Positions 43,725-54,757 of a stretch of DNA of 64,000 nt are shown piece by piece. This DNA comes from Yarrowia lipolytica (Eukaryota; Ascomycota; Dipodascomycetes; Dipodascales): contig NC_090775.1 in assembly GCF_001761485.1 (NCBI RefSeq), positions 806,001 to 870,000 on the forward strand, given 5' to 3'. Made by a program: the position numbers and the translations under genes. A model generated the notes under the pieces. It was not told the DNA's origin. It made no database searches and saw nothing but the letters and a program-made list of their open reading frames with translations. The first letter of the stretch is position 1. Each line of letters starts with the position of its first letter.

Positions 43725-43815
43725 AATATATATTGCTTGTAGTTCCAAAATATATATTGCTTGTTAGTTATAAAAATATATATGCTTGTAGTTATAAAAA
43801 TATAGATATAAAAAC
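43725..43815. repeat. AT-rich tandem repeat, unit about 25 bp
   Basis: About four degenerate copies of a unit containing AAAATATATAT followed by GCTTGTAGTT. Confidence 0.65.
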
Positions 43816-44164
43816 AGAGCACTCTAAACCGATGCCGCTAGCCCAGGATTCAGAAATCACGCCCAATGCACTCCCCACAAATGCAACCGCTAGATACACC
43901 GATGACCGAATTAATTGATACACAGTTGTGTCGGAAAATATCTCAAAAAAGACCCCTGGTCTAGCGACAGTAATGATCATCTCTCCGTCCGGGATAAACC
44001 CCAATTTTGAGTATAAGGCACCAACCAACTTTGCCCTTGGTAAGGTGATATTAAAGGTTACTGTCCATTGAGTGTGGAAAAGTACCTCATTGGAGCGGGA
44101 TCATGTCATATCGGCCAGTATCCATTGGATCGGATCATCATGTATGCCCACACTATCACCATGT

Positions 44165-44318
44165 CAATTGAAGAGTCATTGTGGGCCAATTGACTTGTTT
44201 CTACAGAGTCAATTGAGTGCCCTATCATGATCTATACTACAGTCACGAGTACCAGTTCCTAGTGCTAGTACAGTATGTGCACTCAATTGTCATATCTACA
44301 GCCATACTCACTCAATTG
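44165..44318. repeat. cluster of five CAATTG sites
   Basis: CAATTG occurs at 44165, 44187, 44210, 44284 and 44313, four of them as TCAATTG. It lies downstream of the mitochondrial coiled-coil gene and RAD5. Confidence 0.6.
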
Positions 44319-44485
44319 AGTCACCAGGAGTGACCTACAAGTAAATACAAGTCATAGCCTACCATACTACAGTGTCTACTCCCACTCCACGGGAGGTCGG
44401 TCTAATTCTGAATCTGTTTCAAGTCATAATCTACAAGTACTTCCTGATACTTCTGGGCCTATTGAGCTTCTCTCAATCGACGTGT

Positions 44486-45301
44486 CTACTTCTGAACCTG
44501 CTCATCGGCCCAAGACTCCTTCTCGACATAATCGTCAGACTCCTTGTCGAGCTTTTTCTCCTTGGCGAGTCGCTTCTCGGCCTCAGCATCTCGCTCGGCC
44601 TTGGGCTCCACGTCCTGTGCACCCTTCTCGGGCTTGTGTTCCTCAGGAGAGTGTTCCTTGGCAGGCACGGTTTCCGAGGTCTTCTCGGATACTCCATGGG
44701 GAGCGTCCTGGAATTTCTCGCCCTCGGGCTTGCTGGGGGGTCCTCCGTCGGTCTTCTTGCCCTTGAGTCTGTCGTCGTCAATGAGATCCTGGTCTCGCAG
44801 CTCCTTGATGCCCTCCTTCTGGTGTCCGTCGTCCTCGTCGGTGGCCTTGGCTCGCTTGTCGGCAATCTCCGCGTCTCGGGTTCCGTCATCCTTCCACTTG
44901 AGATCGGGCTGGTTCTTGGCTAGCACTGCCTCGTCAAAGTCCTTGCCCTCATTGCCTCCCTTCTTGGCGGCCTCCTCCTTCTCCTTGCTGAAGTTCTCCT
45001 CCTTCTCCTTGATTGCATCCACGTCGGCAGAGGGCACCTTGGCCGTCACCTCGGTGGCGTCAATTGGGGGGAGAGCGGGCACCTCGTACTCCTCCTTCTT
45101 CTTGGGAGCAGGCTTGGGGGGGTTCGTCCACGAGTTGACAACGTAGGCGGTGGGGATGACGAACAGAGCCAGACCGGTAGCGGCCCAGGGCAGGTCCGAG
45201 CCGCCCTTGGAAGACGAGCCGGAAGAGTATTGACGTCGCTGCAGCTGTCGAGAGCCCTGTCGCAGCTGGGTTCGTAGAGGTCGGGCGAGTCGAGAGATCA
45301 T
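44486..45301 (-). CDS. predicted mitochondrial membrane protein with acidic coiled-coil domain, unknown
   Basis: I do not recognise a family. 271 residues from the ATG at 45301. The first 25 residues are Arg/Gln/Ser-rich without acids (RLARPLRTQLRQGSRQLQRRQYSS), a typical mitochondrial presequence. One hydrophobic helix follows at about 39-58 (WAATGLALFVIPTAYVVNSW), then a Pro-rich linker. Residues about 70-271 are highly charged (Glu, Lys, Asp) with heptad-like helices. The order presequence, single TM and soluble charged domain suggests an inner-membrane protein facing the intermembrane space; this is inference. Forty in-frame codons upstream of 45301 lack targeting character and overlap a TATA sequence at 45352-45360, so I reject the longer start. 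Confidence 0.75.
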   Translation of the reverse strand: MISRLARPLRTQLRQGSRQLQRRQYSSGSSSKGGSDLPWAATGLALFVIPTAYVVNSWTNPPKPAPKKKEEYEVPALPPIDATEVTAKVPSADVDAIKEKEENFSKEKEEAAKKGGNEGKDFDEAVLAKNQPDLKWKDDGTRDAEIADKRAKATDEDDGHQKEGIKELRDQDLIDDDRLKGKKTDGGPPSKPEGEKFQDAPHGVSEKTSETVPAKEHSPEEHKPEKGAQDVEPKAERDAEAEKRLAKEKKLDKESDDYVEKESWADEQVQK

Positions 45302-48300
45302 AGTTGTGTGTTGGCAGTGTTGGTGATTGGATGGTCCTGGGGGCCAAGCTTCCTTATATATCTTGGTGAATCTTGGGGGAACAACCAACCAATGGGACGA
45401 TAGGGTGCCGGGAGCATGCATCGAGGCGGCACTCAGATTAATATGTGCTACTGTACTGCGCCGGCCCCATCAACAAGGTTATCTGATTGCGTAGCGAGAG
45501 CACAAGCGAGTCTGGGGGGCGTGGGGCCCTGCTTCTGTGTCATTTATTTGCTCGCCGCCATCACCACTTTTTTCCCACCGTCGCCCACCGGCTTTCGCCA
45601 ATCATCTCTCTTGTTACTAATGGCGCCATATTGTCTCAAGCTCACTTTGTCCTCGGTGCAGCAACTCAACTCAATTGATGGTTGACAGGTAGCCAACCCA
45701 CCGGTAACATGCTTGCGGTAGTTATCAGTAGCAAGGGGAGGAGGGAGAGAAGATGATGAGAGGGGCTGGGGCTGGGAGGAGAGCTATATATAATATCATT
45801 GTATACCTTGTCCCAACGGGTTTGTGTAACTGTTAAAACTCCGTCTTCATCTTCTTCGACAATTCATCTAGAATAAATTGGCCGAGATAATTGGACTGCT
45901 AGCTGGCTGGACCTTCCGGTGCCAAACAACCGCTCGCTAATGTTAAGGCACCATCACCCACCGGAATCATGCAATGACGTCTATCTTTAACGAGCCGCAC
46001 AGTTTATTCGGGGTGGGGGGTTTTGGTTTCCGAAATTTGAAAAGAAAAGCGGGAAGAAAAATGGGAAAAATATCAGAAACATAGAGCTGATTTTTATCTT
46101 AACTTTCTTCCGCTTTTTCCCTGGCCGTAGCACCATTATTGGGCTCTTTGAGGGCTCGTTCACGTCACTGTACATCCAGTATTCTGCCCCTTCTAGCAAC
46201 TTCCAACTCAAAACTCTGAACCGAGAGATGAGCAATAGCGATCGAAGAAAAGACGTCCAAAGAACAAGTCTCAATTGGCCGGCCCGGACATACAGCTCGT
46301 GTGCCCTGAACGTAGACGGAGATTGGATTCGCCGCACGACGACATGAGCGGGCCTGTCCGTGTCGTTGTGTAGTTTGAGGGCGCACGAACTCCCGCCCAA
46401 AGGAACATCTCCGAGGCGTTTACAGGAGATCGGCTGCTCTTGAGTGCTTGCGAGGACGGGCAGGAAGTTGGGCCGAAGTTTGATACAGCTGGTCGGTTTC
46501 TTCTCAGGAGTTTGGTGCGGCAACAGCTGTCTTGCTGTGCGGCTCTCGGAGACCGGAAGTCGTATTCAGACAGCCACAGGACCGGGTCGAAGGGTGGGCA
46601 GATTTGTCTGAACTTTTTAGACACTCTGGTTTCTAACGGAGTCGTTGTTCCTAAAGGTACTTGGATCTTCATCGGTGATGGGGTGGTAGGGTAGATGTGG
46701 GTGATGATTGGCGAGTGAGAATGATTGACGAGGGAGTACTTTACGTAACACTATGGCTACAGTCAGACCAAGGAACTCGCACGACACCAGATATTACTGT
46801 TCTTGATTCTGCCTTTACTTTCATACCCTCCTGAAACTCCATTTAACTATGCGGATATAGTTAGTCTGAGACCTGGGGTGAATCTTGTGCGTAGGTGTTG
46901 TGCTCCCATCGGAGATGGGGGACAGAAGAAAAGAGCAGGAGTTCAATATAGTGTTTTATAAGGTGGTCTTCTACGACATCGACTTTGTTTATGTTCAGAT
47001 TCGGGCTTCTGGACAAGCTGGACAAGTATTTTTAGGGAGTGGATGCCTCCAGCAACTGACTTGAAAGTCCGGCAGATGGGATAGTACCGAGAATCAGAGA
47101 GTGGCCAGCTAATTGGCTGATTGTTGGCGCTTACACTGACACCTCCGATCGATCTCAATCTCCGTTGGAACGATACTGGCCCCGTCAGTGTTGTGCTGAT
47201 ATCAGTCCTGAGCATTATACTCCATGCACGTGAGCAATGGCAATCTGGAGTTGAAATACGAGAATGTTTTAGCCTTCTTCTCTTCCTTGGCTTCTTGTCT
47301 AGTCCGATGGTGTCTTCTTCGTCGGTGTTGGGTCCAACTAGTGCTCGTGATGATCTCACTCTATACGGAGACAGGGCATGCACTTTGTACTTGTATCCGT
47401 ACCTAATGCCAGTGTCGCGTCTTGCAGGGCCTTCCAGAGACGCGTCGGTCGTGGTCCTCTCGTTGCTTAAATAGGGCACTTCGACATCCGCCGTCTCTCC
47501 AGTGATGCCTGGCTTCGCTGTTGCTATTGATCAGCCCTCCATGCTCCTCCAGCACAACTACGGTGCCTGCGGTCATGTAATCGACTTGCCGAGACTCGAA
47601 CCGCCACACTCGAGTGGTCCTAGCTGTTCTCGTATCAGACCTCGAACTTCAGTTTCAGCACGATCTCAACTAAAGTCTGACCAGAGAATCGAACACGCGT
47701 TCCTCAAGGTTCGCACCGGAGCCCGTCCACGTGCCTGTGCATATCTCATGTGTGATCATTCGTCTGAGTGACGTAAAACGTAGGTAGCAGGCCAGGTGGG
47801 TATCGCGGCGAGTGTCGTGTGGTTTAATTTCGGAGGGGTTGGGTCTGATTGGCTATATACGGTAACAACGTTTTATTGTTTCGTGTATGTTTTTTTATGT
47901 TGTTTTTTTGTGTATTGTATTTTTTTCTTTTCGGAAATTATTATTTTGCTTTTTATTTCATTTTGTATTTTCTTATGTTGTACTTTATTTTTTTCTTGTT
48001 TATTTTCCATTCTTCACATCTCTTAATTGAACTCAAGTTTATGCACATACATACCCCATTTGGGGAACATAACAGGATACAAGTACAGTACCCAGAGTGA
48101 CACGAAATCGGCCAAATAAAAGCCCCGCCTCATACAACAGCACATACAATCACTCCATCACATTTGCATCCATCCACCACCCCCCCACGCACGCCTCTGG
48201 TTCTCCCTTCGGCTCCTCCACATCCAACGACCGCGCCGCGGTTCGATTCCCACCAACGCAGCTTGACCGATTTCCAAACTCCCAACCCTCACCAGCTCCT

Positions 48301-48490
48301 CCCCATAGACTTGGAGCACTGGGCGGACCAGCCAACAAGAAGACAAGAAGAGACCCAAAATAACGTGCAGCAAAAAATCCCACGTCACCGCAAAACCGTG
48401 TACGTTGTAGTTAAGTAGTCGTGTATCACCACCACATAAACACTTGTCTTCTTCCACCACACATCTATCGCACGCCACAACCGCCACGCC
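45302..48490. other. 3.2 kb intergenic region
   Basis: There are two long but featureless minus-strand frames (45987-46523 and 46943-47479). Several degenerate TCGAA-containing, tRNA T-arm-like sequences lie between 47590 and 47700, none of which folds. A T-rich tract spans 47880-48010. No gene is supported. Confidence 0.55.
45352..45360 (-). promoter_or_regulatory. TATA box of the mitochondrial coiled-coil gene
   Basis: The minus strand reads TATATAAGG about 50 bp upstream of the chosen start at 45301. Confidence 0.45.
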
Positions 48491-48874
48491 ATGAAATCGT
48501 CTGCCTCAGTAAAACTGACCCTCAAAGTGTCGTCAGAAAAGTTGCAAAAGCTCAAGGACCGGTCGTCGGCCCCCTCCAGCCCGATGCCCGCATCTCAAGC
48601 CGCCTCCGGCTCGTCCACACCTGCGCCCAAGGGCAAGCCCGGACCCAAGCCGGGCTCGTCGCACACGAAATCGGGCCCCAAAGACACAGACAGCGCGATA
48701 AACTCGCAACTTAGAGCGCTGGACCGGACCGGAAAGCCTCCCCGGCACTGGGTCAAGACGCCTGTGCAAATCAAGAGCTTCACCAATTGCGCGTTCGACG
48801 TGCCCGAATGGGGAAGCAGTGATAAGGGCATGAATGAGAGGGGAGAGAAGAAGGTCAAGCTAGAGGTGGAGTGA
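48491..48874 (+). CDS. IES4: probable INO80 chromatin-remodelling complex subunit Ies4
   Basis: 127-residue basic protein. The N-terminus SASVKLTLKVSSEKLQKLK, the Pro/Gly/Lys-rich middle KGKPGPKPGS with SGPKDT, and the C-terminal block GKPPRHWVKTPVQIKSFTNCAFDVPEW resemble the fungal Ies4 family, where a KxWxKxxxxIKSFTG segment precedes a tryptophan-containing motif. Ies4 is a small subunit of INO80 that is a checkpoint kinase target in yeast. The serine-rich stretch (about 24-45) would suit phosphorylation. The length fits (yeast Ies4 has 116). The ATG context CGCCATGA and the conserved start support 48491. The family assignment is from motif recall and less firm than for the larger genes. 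Confidence 0.6.
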   Translation: MKSSASVKLTLKVSSEKLQKLKDRSSAPSSPMPASQAASGSSTPAPKGKPGPKPGSSHTKSGPKDTDSAINSQLRALDRTGKPPRHWVKTPVQIKSFTNCAFDVPEWGSSDKGMNERGEKKVKLEVE

Positions 48875-49741
48875 TGTCGCGGATGGCCCGACACCTACAG
48901 AATTACAGAATTACAGAACAGCCAAAGGACACCACAGCACAAGTACTTGTAGCAAATGTGGCGCAAGCAAACGAACAGACCATTTCGACTAAACAGCAAC
49001 CCCAAGGGCACCATCTTCAGCGCTGTCCTCTAGAACTGTCGAACCAGAACGATCGAACGGATGGCATGACATGAATGGACCAGCGTGCCATCTTCACACT
49101 CCGATCGTGTGGCACCTGAAACACGCTCATGTGCTAACAGCCGTCTGCCACAATGGCACATTTGCCACCAGTTCACATCCCCAAGGTCACCATATCAGCG
49201 ATCTACGACATGCAAATACCACCACCAGAGTCTCACACACACTGTACAACGTCATGCTTCTAGAACCATGCCAGTGCATACGTCTCTCAGCACCCATAAC
49301 GATCTGGTTATCAGACTAGATGCCTATGGTTACACAGAGTCCTGAGGACGTCTCTGAGTCTGCAACCAGACCTGCAAGTCAGATCCACGAGACACTTACA
49401 TTTAGCATCTGCATATATTTGATACACCAACTAATCAAACCTTCTAACAGTGTAGCCTTGGACGGGAACCTCGTCACTGGTATGTATGTACTGTCTTGTA
49501 GAAAAACTTGTACCAGTAAAACACTGCGCTCGTACACTGTAGCTCAGTCTACTATCACAGATTACGTCGATCACTGCCACCCTGAGTTACGCCACCCAGT
49601 CTGACCACTACATCCGACCGCGCCCAGCATCTTGTCGCGGGCTCGTCACTCTGATCTCTCTCTCCATTCACTATGGGTATGGTTCAACCGAAGTTGCTAT
49701 GCTGTGTTGTTACAAGTCGCGGTGCGACGTCATGCTAATGG
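48875..49741. other. 0.9 kb intergenic region between convergent genes
   Basis: 3' flanks of IES4 and UBC11. The small open frames have no recognisable motifs. Confidence 0.6.
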
Positions 49742-50278
49742 TTACTCATCGTCAGGGGCCTCGTACCGCTGCATCAGCAGCCGCTTGTACTCATCCATGT
49801 CCGTGTCCCACAGCTGGGCGGCCTGGGCGTTGAGAGGCGACTTGTTGTTGGGCTCGCCAAACAGCGACTGCAGGGACAAGAGAATTGTCTGCACGTTGTA
49901 CACGGCAGACCACTTTTCCTTGAGAATGTCCAGGCAGATGTTGCCGGACATGTCCACGTTGGGATGCCACATGGGGCTGATGAACTTGATTGTGGGTGCG
50001 GTGTAGGGGTAGTTTTGGGGGAAGGCCAGCGAGATTTTGAACGTCAGGTCCTCGTAGACCGTTCCCTCCGGGCCGGTCAGGGTGCCGGTCCAGTTGAGCA
50101 GATCTGCGTCGGACACGGGGAACGCCGAGATTCCGGGCGTGTCGGACATCATGAGTTGCATCAGCTCGTTTTGCAGGCGCTTGGTGACCGAGTGGCCGTC
50201 GTTTGAGTTGGATCCCGACATTTGCAGCTTGGCGGGGTTTTCAGCAAAGGGGTCGGCATTCTGGGCTTCCATCTGCAT
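49742..50278 (-). CDS. UBC11: ubiquitin-conjugating enzyme E2-C (Ubc11/UBE2C)
   Basis: E2 enzyme that in most eukaryotes starts ubiquitin chains for the APC/C. 178 residues with an N-terminal extension of about 28 residues, then [16 protein letters not shown], matching UBE2C. The UBC core has [28 protein letters not shown] (105-107) and the active-site cysteine C115 in [14 protein letters not shown]. The LMMS-x4-GISAFP start and [27 protein letters not shown] block separate this class from other E2s. The start at 50278 has a second ATG two codons later; both give the same core. The window also encodes Apc5, a subunit of the complex this E2 serves. Confidence 0.92.
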   Translation of the reverse strand: MQMEAQNADPFAENPAKLQMSGSNSNDGHSVTKRLQNELMQLMMSDTPGISAFPVSDADLLNWTGTLTGPEGTVYEDLTFKISLAFPQNYPYTAPTIKFISPMWHPNVDMSGNICLDILKEKWSAVYNVQTILLSLQSLFGEPNNKSPLNAQAAQLWDTDMDEYKRLLMQRYEAPDDE

Positions 50279-51712
50279 TCTTTTCGGGTTCTTCAGCTAT
50301 CCTCTTGTTCTTTGGGTCGCGGCGCAAGAGAAGAGGTCTGAGGAGGGTGGGTAGGGTGGACGGTGGTTTCGTGGTGCTAAGTGTAACAGGTAGGAGGTAG
50401 AGGGTTATGTGTATATACAGTCTTGGTATTATGCGTTCATGTGTGTACTTTAGAGTTGTGTTTATGGGTTTCTGTTTTCGGCACCAGGGGATGGAGGGGC
50501 TCCGTAATTTGGGGGCGCAAAAATATACATACGCAACGAGACAATTTTTGGAAATAAAACCAACAGCTCTTTGTTCGATTCCAATTTTCCCCGATTTTAT
50601 CCGATTTTTATTCCGCCCAGAACAGCCCTATCTCGCTCCAACCTATTTCGTTCCCACGACAACCAAAAAGGGCCTGAGTGTGCCTCTATTACGCAAGGCA
50701 CGTACATACCATGGCTTCATTGAGTATACTACACGTGAACACGATAATTAGCAGCCGCACAGGCTGGAAGCAAGGCTATGAGTTCGGATGTGGGCGATTT
50801 TTGGGCGCAAAAAAGTGGATATGGAGACGCTATCGGGGCTGTATTCCATTTGTATCAACTTGGAATCCCCCCGGAACGCCTCTAGATTGCTCTGATCGGA
50901 CTCTTTCCAAATAGCAAGCTAGAGATAGTGCGAGACCAAAGTGGAAGCAAAAGGATCTAGATCGGAATAGAGGAATGGGCGGTAACAGAGGGAATACAAG
51001 AAGCGATAAATGACCCATAAAGTCGGGTTATCGACTGAATCTGTAGTTCCAGCTGTCCAAGAAGCATAATAGCTCATGAGTTGGTCCTCGAATACACCCC
51101 CTTAGGAAGAGTAGTAAGACACCACTCTCTAGCTAAGCGATAAGAAGCAAATTCACAAGCAGCGATCAAATACCATTCTACAAGTACTCTCTGCAGTCAC
51201 ATGACCACCTTCTAGAATCTCCTTGCTATGATCTTCGACAAACCTCCGGGATTGTCCTCGGGAGATCTACCGTTACATTGGAGGTTGAGTTGAGCGTGGG
51301 GGTTTGAGAGAGTTGAGAGTTAACAGCAAGATGATGCTAACTGTCGTAAATGAACACTCCGATGTTGATCATCGGACAATGAGTATGATAAAAGTGTGTT
51401 TGTACAAGTACTTGTACACTTGCAGACAGGAGGGCTTTTCTCCGGCACTTCACTGACCCCCAAGAGGCCCATGAGTGAACTACGAGTAGCCTAGAAGGCT
51501 CATTCAGCTGCTTGAGGCCATCACGATGATCAACCACTTCCAGTGGTCACCTACAGACTGACCTACAAGCACAGCACAGTAGCTGAGTTGTCAGCGACCC
51601 TCGGTACTCCTACAGCCTTCGTTTCATGATCGTGAATAATATTAAAAGGTATAAAAACTAGAAATAAGAAGTGAAAGTCGGGTCCAGACCCTAGAACATG
51701 TTAGCAGACTGC
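50279..51712. other. 1.4 kb intergenic region
   Basis: It contains a 16-bp palindrome GTACAAGTACTTGTAC at 51402-51417 and no supported gene. Confidence 0.6.
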
Positions 51713-52588
51713 TTACTCGTCGTGGCAGTCGCACTCCTTGGTGGTGACAACCAGGGTGGTGGGAGGCAGAGAGGTGGTAGACTCGGGGCAGGGCTCCTCG
51801 ATGGTGTCGGTGACGGTAACTCGCTCCTGAGAAGCAGGAGCGGAAGAGGTGGGAGCAGCAGAAGAAGTGGGAGCAGCAGAAGAAGTGGGAGCCTCGGTAG
51901 AAGAGGGAGCCTCAGTGGAAGAAGGAGCAGCAGAAGAAGGAGCAGCAGAAGAAGAAGCAGGCTCGGAGGTAGAAGCGGGAGCCTCAGAAGTAGAGGGAGC
52001 CTCGGTTGAAGAAGCGGGGGCGGAAGAAGAAGGCTCAGCAGCAGGAGCAGGGGTGGTGGAAGGAGCAGGAGAGACAGTCTCGGTGACCCAGACAGTGGAC
52101 TCGTGGCCATCGGCGTCAGAGATGATCAGACCCATGGTAAAGAAGGGAGCCTGGATAGTCAGGTCCATGCCCTCAGCGGCCTCCTGGATCTCGTTGATCT
52201 CCTCGGGGGTGAACTCACGCTTTCGGTTGGGGTAAGCCACGCCCTGCTTCTCCTCCCAGATTCGGTGCAGCCACTCGGAGATGGTCTCGTTCTTGGTGCC
52301 GATGCCAAAGTCGGACAGGTCGGGGATCCACAGACCCATGGTGAAGAAGGGGGCCTGGATGGTGAGGTCCAGAGCCTCCTCGGCCTTCTCAGCGTCGGGG
52401 GCAGGGGTGGTCTGGGCAGCAAGGTGGTCATGGATGGCATCGTAAGCGGCAGACAGAACGGCAGAGGTGGCCTGCTCGCCGGCAGTGGCGTCGGGAATGG
52501 AGATGACCTGGGTGGTCTCGGCCCAGTCAAGAGTGATGAGCTCAGCAGCAGCCACAGCAGCAGTAAGGAGAACAGTAGAGAACTTCAT
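51713..52588 (-). CDS. secreted Ser/Ala/Pro-rich protein with duplicated 13-residue peptide, unknown
   Basis: I do not recognise a family. 291 residues with a clear signal peptide (about 1-15). The peptide DLTIQAPFFTMGL occurs twice, at residues 74-86 and 142-154, each preceded by an Ala/Glu-rich helix. Between the copies lies NRKRE (K123-R124), a Kex2-type dibasic site, so processing could leave one copy on each product. Residues about 165-262 are Ser/Ala/Pro/Thr-rich (SSAPASSTEAPS-like) and likely O-mannosylated. The C-terminus TTLVVTTKECDCHDE has cysteines but no hydrophobic GPI-anchor tail. A TATATAAGG box lies about 75 bp upstream. It may be a wall-associated or secreted peptide precursor; function is not known. 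Confidence 0.85.
   Translation of the reverse strand: MKFSTVLLTAAVAAAELITLDWAETTQVISIPDATAGEQATSAVLSAAYDAIHDHLAAQTTPAPDAEKAEEALDLTIQAPFFTMGLWIPDLSDFGIGTKNETISEWLHRIWEEKQGVAYPNRKREFTPEEINEIQEAAEGMDLTIQAPFFTMGLIISDADGHESTVWVTETVSPAPSTTPAPAAEPSSSAPASSTEAPSTSEAPASTSEPASSSAAPSSAAPSSTEAPSSTEAPTSSAAPTSSAAPTSSAPASQERVTVTDTIEEPCPESTTSLPPTTLVVTTKECDCHDE
52127..52165 (-). repeat. second copy of the 39-nt internal repeat (DLTIQAPFFTMGL)
   Basis: Encodes residues 142-154 of the secreted protein. It differs from the copy at 52331-52369 at four positions, all third codon positions and all synonymous. Confidence 0.95.
52331..52369 (-). repeat. first copy of the 39-nt internal repeat (DLTIQAPFFTMGL)
   Basis: Encodes residues 74-86 of the secreted protein. 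It is identical in protein to the copy at 52127-52165. Confidence 0.95.
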
Positions 52589-52661
52589 TGTGGTGGGTAG
52601 AAAGGTGCGTGAAGAGTGTGACTGAGGACTTGTCTGGTGAGAATACCGGGACGGAGGTGAC

Positions 52662-52670
52662 CCTTATATA
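52662..52670 (-). promoter_or_regulatory. TATA box of the secreted-protein gene
   Basis: The minus strand reads TATATAAGG about 75 bp upstream of the ATG at 52588. Confidence 0.5.
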
Positions 52671-53940
52671 ACTCCAGAAACTCGAGATATTCCTTCACAA
52701 CCACCTCTGTCGAACGTCTAGAGCTAGAATAACCTAATACAGCGTACCTTGCCGATCGCCTTCCGTCTAGAAGCAGCTAAAAAGTGCATAAAAATGGATT
52801 AGGAATAGCTCCGGCGATCTGAGGCGGCCTAGTCCGGGTACAGGCAACCACGGTGGTACCCTGAGGTCAGCTTCACGAAGGTATGCTGTGTGAAATGTGG
52901 TGTATTGTGTTGTGGTATCATTGTGAGGTATCCAAAGACAAGTTCAGGTAGTTGACAGGTACCTGCCAGTACAATAACAGTTCCACGGTGGGTTTTGGCT
53001 GGCAGTTGGCCAAACTAAGTTGAGCGTCGGGATCTTCGGTAATAAATGTCGATGAAAAAGAAAAGTAGCCGTGGAGAGCCAATTGTTAGCCCACTTTGCA
53101 CGTGGAGGGAGGGCTTTGGCGATATACGGAGTGGCAAACAGAGACCATTGTTCTGGCAGAGGCCATTGTTCCGGTAGAGACCATGGTTCTGACGCTGAGT
53201 AAGGCCATATGTAAAAACAAACAAAAAACAAGCGATCCGAAGTGCATTGGAATTAGTTCAACGCCCGACTAACGTTTGCGACCAATTGCACCGTTCAATC
53301 CAATAGACCTTTCCATCTGTCCACTTTGCGTTTCTTTTTATCAGTGGCCAAATCGATGCGGGTACGTACCCGTCAGTGGTGCAGTGCTTGTAGCTGTGGT
53401 TATGGAGACGCATGAGGGCGGGACAAGCACCTGGCAAGCACCTGAAATGAAGATACTTTCATATACATCCCACACTCATGCTCTCGTGAACTGGAACAGT
53501 TATGTTTTGTAGGCTGCCGGGGACAGCCGTTCATTGAAAGGACCGCCACAATCGCTCCGACTAGGACGAGACCAGGCGCCGTTCTCTGCAGCTCCCTCTG
53601 CCAAAGCGATTGTTCGTCGACGGGTGAACAGCTGATTGGCGTCTTTCGGCGAGCTACTCCAGTGCAGATCTCCCTACAGTACTGTAGGTACTCCAGAGCC
53701 CACTTCGGTCACATGCAAGCTTCACCGGCGTGTGAGACGCCCGTACCCCTTGATCAGCTGCATCTAACGACTTGATTGGCGGTACAAGTGGAGTGGTGCT
53801 GAGTCTGAGGTGTTTGTGTCTGTAGATGCTGCGGTACCTGCTTCTGTGTCGGCACTGTTCGGTACCTGCTTGTATGTGTCAGTTGCTTTGTTGGTTGCTT
53901 TGTCAGTTGGGTTGAGTGTGAGTCAGTTGGTTGTGTTTGT

Positions 53941-54048
53941 GTCGAGTCTGTTTGCGTCGAGTCTGTTTGCGTCGAGTGTTTGCGTCTTTGGTCTCTCATG
54001 GCCGCTCTTTGGCCGCTCTTTGGCCGCTCTTTGGCCGCTCTTTGGCCG
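53941..54048. repeat. adjacent 15-bp and 11-bp tandem repeats
   Basis: GTCGAGTCTGTTTGC occurs twice plus a shortened third copy (53941-53983), then GGCCGCTCTTT occurs four times from 54000 to 54043, followed by a partial copy. Confidence 0.85.
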
Positions 54049-54646
54049 CCTGCTGTCGATTGCTAGCTCGTTGACCGGCACGAGCCATTAAGGCTCAGCG
54101 TATCCTTCAGAGGTTGATTTTATTTTCACTTTATGGGATTTACGGTTAACTACAGTGCAATTACGGGTAACTCTGTTTAGTTGGAGTTGCAAGTACTGTA
54201 GATATGGCTCAGATTGAAGGTGACCGTCAGCCGAACGGGGCCAAAACGCTTTAAAAGGGCGCTGAAAGGGAGCTTAAAGTGATAAAAACATACTTCCACA
54301 ACCTCAAAAAACCTCCGCCCCCTCTCCAACCACTTTTACTGCTCTCCACAGCTTTGGCCACCCCCCTCAAAACCACATCCCCCCATTATCTATGCACCAA
54401 AGTTAGCTCGACGACGATCCGGCTGCTGCAGCTGAAAGTTGTGTCTTGCAAAAAGTAATAAATCACTCGCAGACAAGGAACAGACTATTCCAGTGTACGC
54501 ACACACCACAGGAACCAGGCACAAGGGCCCCAGTCCAGGAACCAGGCACAATCTGGAGGTGGAGGAAGTGCATGCCAAGGCCAAAGTTGAGGATAGCGTG
54601 ATTCACAGTGAGCTGTTGGAGGGTTGCGAGGTTCTCATCACGAGCG

Positions 54647-54757
54647 CGCCTACTCGCCTACTCGCCTACTCGCCTACTCGTCTACTCGCCTACTCGTCTA
54701 CTCGTCTACTCATCTACTCATCTACTCGTCTCGTCTACTCGCCTACTCGTCTACTGT
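54647..54757. repeat. 8-bp tandem repeat (CGCCTACT / CGTCTACT)
   Basis: About 13 copies of an 8-bp unit, CGCCTACT drifting to CGTCTACT and CATCTACT. Confidence 0.9.

Larger units (their letters stand above)
42489..44485. other. 2.0 kb intergenic region with several short repeats
   Basis: It holds a GGTGAT-type tandem repeat right after RAD5, a duplicated AT-rich block at 43725-43815 and a cluster of five CAATTG sites at 44165-44318. An AGTTCGAGTCC B-box-like sequence at about 43070 cannot form a tRNA. No gene is supported. Confidence 0.6.

Noticed and set aside
45987-47479. two 178-codon minus-strand frames (45987-46523 and 46943-47479)
   Set aside because: No domains; the basic KKPRKRRRLK run in the second is not enough to support a gene.
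53810-54091. 93-codon hydrophobic plus-strand frame
   Set aside because: It is created by the 15-bp and 11-bp tandem repeats and is not a credible membrane protein.
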